This document shows positions 43,507-52,176 of a stretch of DNA of 64,000 bases, one piece after another. The translations under genes and the position numbers were made by a program. Location of the stretch: positions 1 through 64,000 of the forward strand of contig JABMLG010000005.1 in the NCBI GenBank assembly GCA_013204985.1. Direction: 5' to 3'. The notes beneath the pieces are model-generated. The model was not told the DNA's origin and made no database searches. It worked only from the letters and a program-made list of their open reading frames with translations. Source of the stretch: Microbacteriaceae bacterium VKM Ac-2855. GTDB taxonomy: Bacteria; Actinomycetota; Actinomycetes; Actinomycetales; Microbacteriaceae. The first letter of the stretch is position 1; the number at the start of each line of letters is the position of its first letter.

Positions 43507-44960
43507 CGGATGCGGTCGACGCGGTCGTGGTCGGAGCGGGGCCCAACGGCCTCGCGGCGGCGGTCGTGCTCGCCCGCGCCGGACTCTCCGTGCGTGTCTA
43601 TGAGCGCAACGCCACGATCGGTGGCGGCGCACGAACCGCGGAGTTGACCCTCCCGGGTTTCCAGCACGACATCTGCTCGGCGGTGCATCCGATGGCCTTC
43701 GCCTCGGCGTTCTTCCGAGCGTTCGGGCTGGAGCGGCGCGTCGACTTCGCGGTGCCCGACCTCTCCTACGCGCATCCGCTCGACGGCGCCCGCTCGGGTC
43801 TCGCCTACCGCGACCTCGAGCGAACCGTGGACGCGCTCGGTCGCGACGGTGCGGCGTGGCGGCAATTGATGGGCCCGCTCTCGGCGCACGCGGATGGGGT
43901 CGCCGAGTTCACGGGCAACCAACTGCTGCGCATCCCGGCAGAGCCTCTGACGGCGCTGCGTTTCGGGCTGCGAGCGCTCGAGCAGGGTCTGCCCAGCTGG
44001 AACCTGCGCTTCCGGGAGGACATCGCTCCCGCGATGCTGACCGGGGTCGCGGCGCACTCCATCCGCCCGATGCCGAGCATCTCGACGGCTGCCGCCGGGC
44101 TCTTCCTCGCCTGCTTCGCGCACGCGCGCGGCTGGCCGATCCCGCTCGGAGGCACTCAGCGGATCGTGGATGCGCTCGCCGCCGACCTCGTCGCGCACGG
44201 CGGTGAGATCGTCACCGGCACCCCGATCACGAGCCTGGCCGAACTGCCGCCGCACCGCGCCGTGATCCTCGACGTCAGCGCGCGATCGCTCGCCGCGATC
44301 GCGCGCGACCGACTGCCCGCGAGCTATCTCGCGCGGTTGCGCCGATTCCGGTACGGCAACGCGGTCGCCAAGGTCGACTTCGCGCTCGACGGGCCGGTGC
44401 CGTGGGCGGATGCGCGGCTCGCGGAGGCCGGCACGCTGCACGTCGGCGGCACGCGCGCCGAGATCGCTGCGGCCGAGCGCGACGTCGCACGCGGCAAGCA
44501 CTCCGCCGACCCGTACGTGCTCGTCGCGCAGCCGAGTCTCGCCGACCCGTCGCGCGCGCCGGAGGGCAAGCACGTGCTGTGGGCGTACACGCACGTACCG
44601 CGCGGCTCCGCGCTCGACCAGACCGAGGCGATCACCCGCCAACTGGAGCGTTTCGCGCCCGGCTTCCGCGACCGCATCCTCGCCTCCGCCTCGATGACGG
44701 CGCGCGACATGAACGATTACAACCCGAACTACATCGCCGGTGACATCTCGTCCGGCTCGGCCAGCGTGCGGCAGCTGATCGCCCGACCGGTGCTGTCGAC
44801 GGATCCGTGGCGCACGCCCGGACACGGTATCTACCTTTGCTCGTCGTCCACACCGCCCGGCCCGGGAGTTCACGGTCTGGGCGGGATGCACGCCGCGCGC
44901 AGCGCTCTGAAGCACGAATTCGGGGTCGCCGCTCTGCCAGACTTGCAACCGTCGATGTGA
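43503..44960 (+). CDS. FAD-dependent oxidoreductase, phytoene-desaturase-like
   Basis: 485 residues. FAD-binding motif VVVGAGPNGLAAAVVLARAG at about 9-28 and YERNATIGGGARTAELTLPGFQHDICSAVHPM, followed late by GIYLCSSSTPPGPGVHGLGGMHAA, are characteristic of the CrtI-related NAD(P)/FAD oxidoreductases (pyridine nucleotide-disulphide oxidoreductase-like group). The real substrate is not predictable; no carotenoid genes are nearby. Middle gene of a three-gene operon. Confidence 0.83.
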   Translation: MTDAVDAVVVGAGPNGLAAAVVLARAGLSVRVYERNATIGGGARTAELTLPGFQHDICSAVHPMAFASAFFRAFGLERRVDFAVPDLSYAHPLDGARSGLAYRDLERTVDALGRDGAAWRQLMGPLSAHADGVAEFTGNQLLRIPAEPLTALRFGLRALEQGLPSWNLRFREDIAPAMLTGVAAHSIRPMPSISTAAAGLFLACFAHARGWPIPLGGTQRIVDALAADLVAHGGEIVTGTPITSLAELPPHRAVILDVSARSLAAIARDRLPASYLARLRRFRYGNAVAKVDFALDGPVPWADARLAEAGTLHVGGTRAEIAAAERDVARGKHSADPYVLVAQPSLADPSRAPEGKHVLWAYTHVPRGSALDQTEAITRQLERFAPGFRDRILASASMTARDMNDYNPNYIAGDISSGSASVRQLIARPVLSTDPWRTPGHGIYLCSSSTPPGPGVHGLGGMHAARSALKHEFGVAALPDLQPSM

Positions 44961-44970
44961 AGGAGGCCCC

Positions 44971-45564
44971 GTGGCCGTCAACACCCGCGTGATCAACGCA
45001 TCTCCCGAGCAGATCTTCGCCGTGCTGGCGGACGGCTGGCTCTTCCCCGCCTGGGTCGTCGGCGCCTCGCGGATGCGCGCCGTCGACGCGAACTGGCCGC
45101 ACGTCGGCAGCCACCTGCAGCACTCGTTCGGTGCGTGGCCTCTCGTGCTCGACGACACCACGACCTCGCTGCAGTGGAACCCGCCGCACCGCTTCGTGAT
45201 CCGGCCGAAGGGCTGGCCGCTCGGTGAGGCCGAGGTGACGCTCGAGGTGAAGCCGCACCGCCGCGGCACCCTCGTGCGGATGGCCGAGGACGCCGTGCAG
45301 GGGCCGGGAACGCTGGTGCCCAAGCCGGCGATGTGGCTGCTGTTGCGCATCCGCAACCACGAGGCCCTGAAGCGCCTGGGTTACCTGGCCGAGGGCGGCG
45401 CGGGCGTGTCGCTCGAGACTGCGGCTGTCGCCACCGAGCGCGACCGCCGCGAGCCGCCCAAGCGCCGGCATCCGCTACGCACCGCCGCGCTCATCGTCGC
45501 GGGCGTGCTCGTCGCCGGCGTCGGCGCGGTCGCGGTGGTCGGCGTCCGCGAGGCGCGCCGCTGA
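44971..45564 (+). CDS. SRPBCC-family protein with C-terminal membrane anchor
   Basis: 197 residues. Residues 1-145 form a START/polyketide-cyclase-like lipid- or ligand-binding fold (VNTRVINASPEQIFAVLADGWLFPAWVVGASRMR...). A basic linker is followed by a single membrane helix at about 168-190 (AALIVAGVLVAGVGAVAVVG). GTG start with a strong AAGGAGG seven bases upstream. Probably acts with the preceding SDR and FAD enzymes on a hydrophobic substrate at the membrane. Confidence 0.75.
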   Translation: MAVNTRVINASPEQIFAVLADGWLFPAWVVGASRMRAVDANWPHVGSHLQHSFGAWPLVLDDTTTSLQWNPPHRFVIRPKGWPLGEAEVTLEVKPHRRGTLVRMAEDAVQGPGTLVPKPAMWLLLRIRNHEALKRLGYLAEGGAGVSLETAAVATERDRREPPKRRHPLRTAALIVAGVLVAGVGAVAVVGVREARR

Positions 45565-45718
45565 CGCACGCCCGTCGGCGGCCGGGTCGGCGATGCGTCC
45601 GTTCACGGGCCGGTTCGTGAGCATCCGGGCGCGGTGGGGCGCCCGACGGTCGGCGTGGAGCGTCCGTTCGGGCACTGTGCGGGAGGTCGGTGATCGCACG
45701 GCCGGTAGCCGCCCGACA

Positions 45719-45782
45719 CAACCTCGGCTGAGAGCCGACCTCAGCCGTCATCGAGCCTGACGACGGCTCTCAACCGAGGTTG
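45719..45782. repeat. Palindromic element CAACCTCGGCTGAGA family, copy A
   Basis: Arms 45719-45737 and 45764-45782 with one mismatch. The centre contains TCAGCCGTCATCG, also present in copy B at 55487-55554. Confidence 0.8.
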
Positions 45783-45837
45783 CGTCGTCATCCCTCCGGC
45801 CGGCCCCGTCGAACGCGTCGCGGGCCGGCTGCGGGGG

Positions 45838-46014
45838 TGGCCCGGGTTGGCGCGAACCGTCCGTTTTCGGGGCGGGTCGGGGCGGTTCGTGACCACCCGG
45901 GCTTGTGGCGTGGGGTCGGAGGGGCTGTTGCGGCCCGACGCGGGGATGTGGGGCCCAGGTTGGCGGGATCCGTCCGTTTTCGGGGCGGGTCGGGGCGGTT
46001 CGTGACCACCCGGG
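45838..46014. repeat. GGTTGGCG...CGGTTCGTGACCACC repeats, two copies
   Basis: Units at 45838-45900 and 45952-46014. Each has an inner inverted repeat of the GAACCGTCC/GGGGCGGTTC type. The same family forms the five-copy array at 51268-51682. Confidence 0.8.
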
Positions 46015-46184
46015 TAGGCGACGTTGGTGGATGCGAGGCGCGACCCGGCGGCGAGCCAGGGCCGCGTCAGGCCCGTCGCGCCGGGCGGGCCGGGCCGGGC
46101 GGGCCGCGCCGGGCGGGGCACGCCGGGCGGGCCGGGCCGGGCTGGCCGCGCCGGCCGGGCCGGGCCGCGCGACCCAGGGCCGCG

Positions 46185-47969
46185 TCAGGCCTCGCGCGTC
46201 AGCTGCTCGATCGTGAGCGCCGCGTCGATGAGGGCCAGGTGGCTCAGCCCCTGCGGCAGGTTGCCCCAGAAGGCACCGTCGTCGGCGGCGATCATCTCGG
46301 AGAGCAGGCCGACGTCGTTGGGCAGGTCCTTCACCAGCGCGTCCATCATCTCCACGGCTTCGTCGCGGCGTCCGACGCACGCCAACGCCGACGCCAGCCA
46401 GAACGAGCACGCGACGAACGGATGCTCCTCCGCCTCCATCCCCGAGTAGCGCAGCACCAGGTTGCCGCGCCCCAGCTCGCCGCGCACGGCGTCGATGGTC
46501 GCGCTCATCCGCTCGCCACGGTCGAAGCCGCTCGGTGCGTGCAGCAGCACCGAGGCATCGAGCGAGTCCGAGCCGGGGTACATCGTGTACGCCTTCAACT
46601 CCTCCGACCAGCCCTCCTGGTCGATCCAGTCGCGGATCCGCTCCCGCTCGAAGCTCCAGCGCGAGGCGCTGCCGGCGATCTGCCCCGCCTCGGCGAGGTG
46701 CACGGCCGCGTCCAGGGCGAGCCAGCAACCCATCTTGGACGACGTGTAGTGCTGCGGTTCCTCCAGCTCCCACATCCCCGCATCGCGAGTGCGCCAGAGG
46801 TCGCACGTGCGGTCGGCGAGGTCGGCGAGCAGTCGCCCCGTGCCGATGTCGAGCACGTTGCCCGCATCGACGTAACTGCGGCAGATCGCGAAGAGATCGC
46901 CGAAGACCCCCAGCTGCAACTGGTTCTGCGCCCCGTTACCGCTGACGACGGGGCCGATACCCCGCCAGCCGGGCGCGTCGTAGTGGTGCACCTCGCTCGG
47001 CACGGAGCCGTCGAGGCCGTAGAAGATGTGCAGCTCGGGGCCGTTCGCTTTGATCGTCTTCAGCAACCACGAGAGCGCCGCGTGGGTCTCCTCGCGCAGC
47101 CCGAAGCGCACCAGAGCCTGCACCGTGTACGCGGCGTCGCGCACCCAGGCGAACCGGTAGTCCCAGTTCTTGCCGCCGAGCGGACTCTCCGGCAGGGAGG
47201 TCGTCGCGGCCGCCGCGATCGCTCCGGTGGGGGAGTAGATCAGCAGCTTCAGCGCGAGAGCGCTGCGCTGCACCGCATCCGCCCACGGTCCCTCGTACGA
47301 GAACTCGCGCGACCATGTCCGCCAGTTCTCGATGGTGCGGTCGATGCCGCGGTCGACGGCGAGGGGATCCGGAAGGTGCAGCGGCTCGTCGTGAGTCGCC
47401 GAGACCACGAGCACGTGCCGGGAGCCCTCGGTCGCGGTGAACGAGCCGGTCAACTGGTCGTGCGGTCCGTCGGCCGGATGATCGGGGCCGTGCTCGAGGC
47501 CTGTTACGCCGATCGAGGTGTCGCCGGTGCGGATCACGGCGGTGCCATCGGCGTTCTGCAGCCAGGGCGAGACGGTGCCGAGGCGTGTGCCGGGTCGTAC
47601 GGCCCAGCGCATCCGCACGGATCCGCTCAGCGCGTCGACTCGGCGGGCCAATTCGGCCCACGGCAAGCGACCGGCGATGCCGGTGACCAGCGCATCCGTG
47701 ACCCGCACCGAACCGGATGCGGTGTCGAACGTCGTCTGCAGCACATTCGTGCCGCGCACGTAGCGACGGCGCACCCGGGTGACCTCCTCGGCCGGCGACA
47801 ACTCGATGCATCCGCCGGTGTCGTCGTCGAGCAGACGAGCGAAGACCGGAGTCGAGCCGAGGTCGGGCACGGGCAGCCAATCGACCCCGCCGTCGCGCGC
47901 GATCAGGGCGACCGTTCGGCCGTCCCCGATCGCGGCGTAGTCGCGCAGCGGTTTACCGGCGGCACTCAC
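46185..47969 (-). CDS. Glycoside hydrolase family 15 protein (trehalase/glucoamylase-like)
   Basis: 594 residues, no signal peptide. N-terminal beta-rich domain of the trehalase-like GH15 type (LRDYAAIGDGRTVALIARDGGVDWLPVPDLGS, RRRYVRGTNVLQTTFDT) and C-terminal (alpha/alpha)6 domain with GGKNWDYRFAWVRDAAYTVQALVRFG and a late Glu (YSGMEAEEHPFVACSFW). Such intracellular proteins hydrolyse alpha-glucosidic bonds, often in trehalose or glycogen turnover. GTG start overlaps the SDR stop (GTGA). Not a secreted glucoamylase. Confidence 0.87.
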   Translation of the reverse strand: MSAAGKPLRDYAAIGDGRTVALIARDGGVDWLPVPDLGSTPVFARLLDDDTGGCIELSPAEEVTRVRRRYVRGTNVLQTTFDTASGSVRVTDALVTGIAGRLPWAELARRVDALSGSVRMRWAVRPGTRLGTVSPWLQNADGTAVIRTGDTSIGVTGLEHGPDHPADGPHDQLTGSFTATEGSRHVLVVSATHDEPLHLPDPLAVDRGIDRTIENWRTWSREFSYEGPWADAVQRSALALKLLIYSPTGAIAAAATTSLPESPLGGKNWDYRFAWVRDAAYTVQALVRFGLREETHAALSWLLKTIKANGPELHIFYGLDGSVPSEVHHYDAPGWRGIGPVVSGNGAQNQLQLGVFGDLFAICRSYVDAGNVLDIGTGRLLADLADRTCDLWRTRDAGMWELEEPQHYTSSKMGCWLALDAAVHLAEAGQIAGSASRWSFERERIRDWIDQEGWSEELKAYTMYPGSDSLDASVLLHAPSGFDRGERMSATIDAVRGELGRGNLVLRYSGMEAEEHPFVACSFWLASALACVGRRDEAVEMMDALVKDLPNDVGLLSEMIAADDGAFWGNLPQGLSHLALIDAALTIEQLTREA

Positions 47970-48847
47970 GGGGTGGGCGATCCGCCGTTCACGTTGAGGG
48001 TCTCACCGACGACGTAGCTCGACTCGGGCGAGGCGAGGAAGACGTAGGCGGGCGCGAGTTCGGCGGGCTGGCCCCAGCGGCCGAGCGGGGTCTGCTCGCC
48101 CACCGACGGGAGGGACTCCGGCGGCTGACCGCCCGCGGTCTGCAGCGGGGTCCAGATCGGGCCCGGAGCGACCACGTTCACGCGGATGCCCTTGGGCGCC
48201 AGCTGCTGAGCGAGTGCCTTGGAGATGGTGTTGATCGACGCCTTCGTGGTGGCGTAGTCGACCAGGTTCTCCGACGGCGCGTACGCCTGGATCGACGAGG
48301 TGTTGATGATCGTCGAGCCCGGCTTCAGGTGCGGCAGTGCGGCCTTGGTGATCCAGAACAGCGCGTAGACGTTGGTCTTGAAGGTCTCGTCGAACTGCTC
48401 GTCCGTGAGGTCGAGCAGGTCTTCGACGTGCTGCTGCTTGCCGGCGTTGTTGACCAGGATGTCGATGCCGCCGAGGCCCGCAACGGTCTTCTCGACGAGG
48501 TCCTTGGCGTGTGCCGAGTCGGTGATGTCGCCGGGCAGCGCGAGCGCGGTGCGGCCCTCGGCCTCGATCAGGCCGATGATGCGCTGGGCATCCGACTCCT
48601 CCTCGGGCAGGTACGAAATCGCGACGTCGGCGCCCTCACGCGCGAACGCGATGGCGGTCGCCGCTCCGATGCCGGAGTCGCCGCCGGTGACCAGCGCGCG
48701 CCGACCGGTGAGCTTGCCCGAGCCGACGTACGAGGTCTCGCCGAGGTCGGCCTTGTCGTCCAGCTTCGAGTCGAGTCCGGCGCCCTCTTGGTACTGGGCC
48801 TTGGTCTCGATGTCGGAGTACAGGGTGGTGGGGTCTTGCAGAGTCAT
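47966..48847 (-). CDS. SDR-family oxidoreductase (YhdF/YghA-like)
   Basis: 293 residues. A 45-residue leader (LYSDIETKAQYQEGAGLDSKLDDKADLGETSYVGSGKL) precedes the Rossmann domain; cofactor motif TGGDSGIG near 53-60, NNAG, and Y-x3-K as YATTK. Homologues are general-stress dehydrogenases. ATG 48847 has GAGGAAC upstream; a GTG four codons earlier would remove that site. Cotranscribed with GH15. Confidence 0.88.
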   Translation of the reverse strand: MTLQDPTTLYSDIETKAQYQEGAGLDSKLDDKADLGETSYVGSGKLTGRRALVTGGDSGIGAATAIAFAREGADVAISYLPEEESDAQRIIGLIEAEGRTALALPGDITDSAHAKDLVEKTVAGLGGIDILVNNAGKQQHVEDLLDLTDEQFDETFKTNVYALFWITKAALPHLKPGSTIINTSSIQAYAPSENLVDYATTKASINTISKALAQQLAPKGIRVNVVAPGPIWTPLQTAGGQPPESLPSVGEQTPLGRWGQPAELAPAYVFLASPESSYVVGETLNVNGGSPTP

Positions 48848-48927
48848 TCGGTTCCTCACATCTCGCGAGCCGTGCGTTCGTAGCGCAGGCTCCGTATTGC
48901 TCGTGGGCCGTCCTTGGTGCGGAGCGG

Positions 48928-49470
48928 CTACTTCTTGGCAGTGCTGCGGTTCTCCGCGCTGACCATCCAGGCGTACTGCTCGAGCTTCGCGATGATCGCG
49001 TGCAGGATGTCCGCGCTGGTCGGGTCCTCCTCGTCGACCTCGTCGTGCACTTCGCGCATGGCCGCCACGGTGTTCTCGAGGCGGATGGTGATCAGGTCGA
49101 CCGTCTCGGCCGTGTCGATCTCGCCGTGCGGGTACTCGGGCAGCGTGGTGGTGGCCGCGACGGTGTCGCTGCGGCCGTCCGGCACGCCGTGCAGCGCCCG
49201 CATCCGCTCGGCGATCTCGTCGCTGAACTCGCGCGCCGCGTCGATGATCTCGTCGAGCTGGAGGTGCAGGTCGCGGAAGTTCTTGCCGACGACGTTCCAG
49301 TGCGCCTGCTTGCCCTGCAGGTGCAGTTCGATCAAATCGACGAGCACCTTCTGCAGGTCGTCGAGCAGGGTCTTCGAGGCGGTGAAGCCCTTCTCGGCGT
49401 TCTGGCGGCGGGAGGTCTTCGCGCCGGCGCCGGCGGGAGCCTTCGTGGGGCGTTCCAGGGTGGTGGTCAT
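48928..49470 (-). CDS. dps: Dps-family ferritin-like DNA-protection protein
   Basis: 180 residues. Ferroxidase ligands at the dimer interface are in HWNVVGKNFRDLHLQLDEIIDAAREFSDEIAER (His, Asp, Glu). The Lys/Arg-rich N-terminal tail (residues 1-28) is of the DNA-binding type. Oxidises Fe2+ with H2O2 and stores iron in a 12-mer. Good ribosome binding site (AGGAAAGGA). Situated among stress-type dehydrogenases. Confidence 0.92.
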   Translation of the reverse strand: MTTTLERPTKAPAGAGAKTSRRQNAEKGFTASKTLLDDLQKVLVDLIELHLQGKQAHWNVVGKNFRDLHLQLDEIIDAAREFSDEIAERMRALHGVPDGRSDTVAATTTLPEYPHGEIDTAETVDLITIRLENTVAAMREVHDEVDEEDPTSADILHAIIAKLEQYAWMVSAENRSTAKK

Positions 49471-49513
49471 GGTGTTCCTTTCCTGGTGGTTGAGGAGGTT
49501 TCGGCCGTGAGGC

Positions 49514-50314
49514 CTAGATGGTGGCGACCGAGCCGGAATCGACGCGGTAGTTGGATCCGTTGACGAACGACGCGAGGTCGGAGCAGAGGAAGGCGATCAC
49601 TGCGGCGACCTCCTTGGGCTCTCCGCGACGCTTCAGCTCCATGTAGGGGCGCTCCTCGTCGAGGAACGACTCGATCGCCTCGTCCTTCGAGGTGCCGAGT
49701 TCGTCGGCGCGCTTCTCCATCATCGCGTCGGTCATCGGCGTGTGGATGAACGCCGGCGAGACCGCGTTGACGAGCAGACCCTCCTTCGCGTACGAGCGCG
49801 AGAGGCCCTTCGCGAGTGCGAGGATGCCCGCCTTCGCCGCGCAGTACGGCAGCTCGTCGTCGTAGGGCTGCACCGCGTCCTCGGAGGCGAGGAACACGAG
49901 TCGGCCCCAGCCGCCGGTGCGCAGGTCCGGCAGGAACTCGCGCACGAGTCGGACCGGGCCGAAGAGGTCGACCTCGATGGTCGAAGTCCAACCCTCGTCG
50001 TCGATCTCGTGGAAGAGACCCTGCGCGCCGGTGATACCGGCGGACTGCACGAGGACGTCGATCGGGCCGACCGCGGCCCGGATCTTCTCGTGCAGAGCGG
50101 CGAGGTCTTCGGGGTCGGTGACGTCGGCGGCGAAGGCGTACAGCGAGCCTTCCGGCGCGCCGAGCTTCTTCGCGGCTTCGTCGAGCGACTCCTGGTCCTG
50201 GTCGGAGATGACGACGACGGCGTGCTCGTCGAGCAGCAGACGTGCGGTCTCCCAACCGATTCCGGAATCGGCGCCGGTGATGAGTGCTGTACGTCCGGTG
50301 AGTCCGAGATCCAT
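49514..50314 (-). CDS. SDR-family oxidoreductase
   Basis: 266 residues, classical SDR length. TGADSGIG at 12-19, NNAG replaced by QSAGITG, catalytic Y-x3-K as YCAAK near 154-158, preceded by a Ser in FLASED. NAD(P)-dependent oxidoreductase, substrate unknown; resembles 3-oxoacyl-ACP reductase or sugar dehydrogenases. ATG 50314 with AGAGAAC upstream. Confidence 0.87.
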   Translation of the reverse strand: MDLGLTGRTALITGADSGIGWETARLLLDEHAVVVISDQDQESLDEAAKKLGAPEGSLYAFAADVTDPEDLAALHEKIRAAVGPIDVLVQSAGITGAQGLFHEIDDEGWTSTIEVDLFGPVRLVREFLPDLRTGGWGRLVFLASEDAVQPYDDELPYCAAKAGILALAKGLSRSYAKEGLLVNAVSPAFIHTPMTDAMMEKRADELGTSKDEAIESFLDEERPYMELKRRGEPKEVAAVIAFLCSDLASFVNGSNYRVDSGSVATI

Positions 50315-50346
50315 GTTCTCTGGTCTACGCCTGCAACATGTGTGGT

Positions 50347-51204
50347 TCAACTGGGTTGCGCGAAGGCGCGTACTGCCCTACCCCGCGCGGGCGTGGCTAT
50401 CGCGAAGAGCGAGCCGCTTTCCGGGAAGTCGCTGAGTTGCTGCTCGGTGAGCTTCTCACGGGCTGTTCCGACGAAGAGGGTGTTCATGTCGTCGCCACCG
50501 AAGGCGACTCCGGTGACGTTCGGTGCCGGGATCTCGATCTCCGTATCGACCTCTCCATCCGGGGTCCAGCGGATGACGCGACCCTCGCCGTAGCAGCCGT
50601 TCCAGAAGTACCCGTCGGTGTCGAGCGCGAGGCCGTCGGAGGGGCGGCCGACGAGGAACGGTTCGGGTTCGCCGATCGCGTCGCCGGGGCCGTATGCGAG
50701 GCGGAAGACGGTGCTCACACTGGTGTCGGTGACGTACATCGTGCTGCCGTCGTCCGACCATTCGAAGCCGTTCGCCACGCCGAAGCCGCCGAGCAGCGTC
50801 TCGAGGCGGCCATCGGCGCTGACGCGGTAGAGGGCGCCGTCGGGCTCGCCGGTGGTGAGGTTCATCGAGCCGACGACGAAGCGGCCGAAGGGATCGCACT
50901 TGCCCTCGTTCAGGCGCAGGCCCGCGTGCGCGTGCTCGATGTTGGCGAGCGTGCGGGTCTGAGCGCCCTCCGCATCCAGGAGCACGACGCGGTCGCCGAG
51001 GGAGGCGACGAAACCACCGCCGTCGACGGGCTGCACGGCGCTCAGGGGCGGAGGCAGTTGCGTGACGGTGTCGGTTCCGTCGAGCCCGCTGGAGTGCAGT
51101 GCGCCGGCCGAGATGTCGACCCAGATCAGGCGTTTCGACGACGCATCCCAGAACGGACTCTCGATCAGGATTGCGCGGGCATGACGGAACACGGTGGGCT
51201 GCAT
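50347..51204 (-). CDS. SMP-30/gluconolactonase-like beta-propeller protein
   Basis: 285 residues. Six-bladed propeller of the regucalcin/SMP-30 family: ESPFWDASSKRLIWVDISAG (metal-binding Glu near residue 15), LNEGKCDPFGRFVVGSM (Asn), GVANGFEWSDDGSTMYVTDT (Asn) and PSDGLALDTDGYFWNGCYG (Asp). Family members hydrolyse sugar lactones with a divalent metal. GAGCGT lies six bases before the ATG, which would fit a leaderless start. Confidence 0.87.
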   Translation of the reverse strand: MQPTVFRHARAILIESPFWDASSKRLIWVDISAGALHSSGLDGTDTVTQLPPPLSAVQPVDGGGFVASLGDRVVLLDAEGAQTRTLANIEHAHAGLRLNEGKCDPFGRFVVGSMNLTTGEPDGALYRVSADGRLETLLGGFGVANGFEWSDDGSTMYVTDTSVSTVFRLAYGPGDAIGEPEPFLVGRPSDGLALDTDGYFWNGCYGEGRVIRWTPDGEVDTEIEIPAPNVTGVAFGGDDMNTLFVGTAREKLTEQQLSDFPESGSLFAIATPARGRAVRAFAQPS

Positions 51205-51729
51205 CCGTCCACGCTCACCCGCGCGGCCGTCGCTGTGCAAGGGGTTGCCGGCGGACGGTGAGGGGGTGGCCCGGGTTGGCGTGAACCGCCCTTGTCGGGC
51301 GTGTGTGGGGGCGGTTTGCGACCACCCGAGTTGGTGCGGGGGCGCGGGTGTGGCCCGGGTTGGCGTGAACCGTCCGTTTCGGGCGTGTGTGGGGGCGGTT
51401 CGCGACCACCCGGGTTTGGGGCAGGGGTGCGGGGGTGAAGGGGTGCGGGGGTGGCCCGGGTTGGCGTGAATCGCCCTCGTCGGGCGTGTGTGGGGGCGGT
51501 TCGCGACCACCGGGCTTGGGGCAGGGGGTGCGCGTGTGGCCGGGGTTGGCGTGAACCGCCCGTTTCGGGCGGGTGTGGGGGCGGTTCGTGACCACGCGGG
51601 TTGGTGGGCGGGGTGCGGGTGTGGCCCGGGGTTGGCGTGAACCGCCCTCGGCGGACGCGGGCCGGGCGGTTCGTGACCACCCAGGCTTCCCGGGGCTCGG
51701 CGCGGCGCGGGTTCCGCCGCGCGGCCGCG
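51205..51729. other. 525-bp intergenic repeat array
   Basis: Consists almost wholly of the five repeat units annotated at 51268-51682, between two leftward genes. No credible gene. Confidence 0.7.
51268..51682. repeat. Five tandem copies of the GGTTGGCGTGAACCG...CGACCACC repeat
   Basis: Units of about 60 bases begin at about 51268, 51352, 51451, 51536 and 51621 (period 84-99). Each reads GGTTGGCGTGAACCGCCC, a short variable centre, GGGGGCGGTTCGCGACCACC; the GAACCGCCC and GGGCGGTTC portions form an inverted repeat. Spacers are G/T-rich and more variable than the units. Confidence 0.85.
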
Positions 51730-52176
51730 TCAGCCCTCGATCACGGACGTGTCGAGGTTCTCCAACCACTCGAAGGCGGCGTCGTTGGGCGCCGAACCGT
51801 CGGCGGAGTCGTGCCGGCCGTAAGCGCCGACGCGGCGCGCGCCGAGGCTGGTCAGCTTCTCGCTGATGATCTCGCTGCCTCGGCTGTGCGTCTTGTAGCT
51901 GGAATCGCCGAGCCCGAACACGGCGTACTCGACGCCCGCGAGCTCGGGCTTCTCCGCGTCGAGCGCGTCGTAGAACGGCTGCGCGCCCTGAGGCAGATCC
52001 CCGTCGCCGTGCGTCGAGCAGACCACGATGTAGAAGTCCTCCGCCGTGAGGTCGGCGGGCGCGAAGGTGCTCATGTCTTCGACGACGACGTCGCCTTCGA
52101 GAGCGTCGGCCAGGTCGTCGGCGACGAGTTCGGCGTTGCCGGATTCGGTGCCGAAGAGGATCACGGTGCGGCTCAT
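51730..52176 (-). CDS. Flavodoxin-like protein
   Basis: 148 residues. The FMN phosphate loop is VILFGTESGNAELVADDLADAL at 5-26, and CSTHGDGDLPQGAQPFYDAL and YAVFGLGDSSY give the other FMN contacts. The length is that of a free-standing short-chain flavodoxin, or of the FMN domain of sulphite-reductase-type enzymes. Start overlaps the stop of the ferredoxin-NADP reductase gene (ATGA): an electron-transfer pair. Confidence 0.88.
   Translation of the reverse strand: MSRTVILFGTESGNAELVADDLADALEGDVVVEDMSTFAPADLTAEDFYIVVCSTHGDGDLPQGAQPFYDALDAEKPELAGVEYAVFGLGDSSYKTHSRGSEIISEKLTSLGARRVGAYGRHDSADGSAPNDAAFEWLENLDTSVIEG

Larger units (their letters stand above)
45565..46184. other. 620-bp intergenic repeat and low-complexity region
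   Basis: Between the SRPBCC gene and the leftward GH15 gene. Contains a partial repeat unit at about 45581-45632, a palindrome at 45719-45782, two long repeat units at 45838-45900 and 45952-46014, and a GCCGGGC-rich low-complexity tract at about 46070-46175 flanked by a direct repeat CAGGGCCGCGTCAGGCC (about 46058 and 46175). No credible gene. Confidence 0.65.

Noticed and set aside
43437-45356. 639-residue minus-strand frame across the FAD oxidoreductase and SRPBCC genes
   Set aside because: Arg/Gly/His-rich shadow; crosses two well-supported genes on the other strand.
45819-46200. Low-complexity GCCGGGC tract as a possible origin or ncRNA
   Set aside because: No DnaA-box cluster, no AT-rich unwinding region; best described as low-complexity DNA at a gene end.
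51268-51682. CRISPR array
   Set aside because: Repeat units are about 60 bases and long-spaced; spacers are G/T-rich and partly shared among copies, unlike CRISPR spacers, and no cas gene was seen.
51215-51729. Long reading frame through the five-copy repeat array, extending from the flavodoxin region
   Set aside because: The peptide is a repetition of the DNA repeat (VVANRPHTRP/HANPGH) with no homology; frames persist because the unit length keeps phase.
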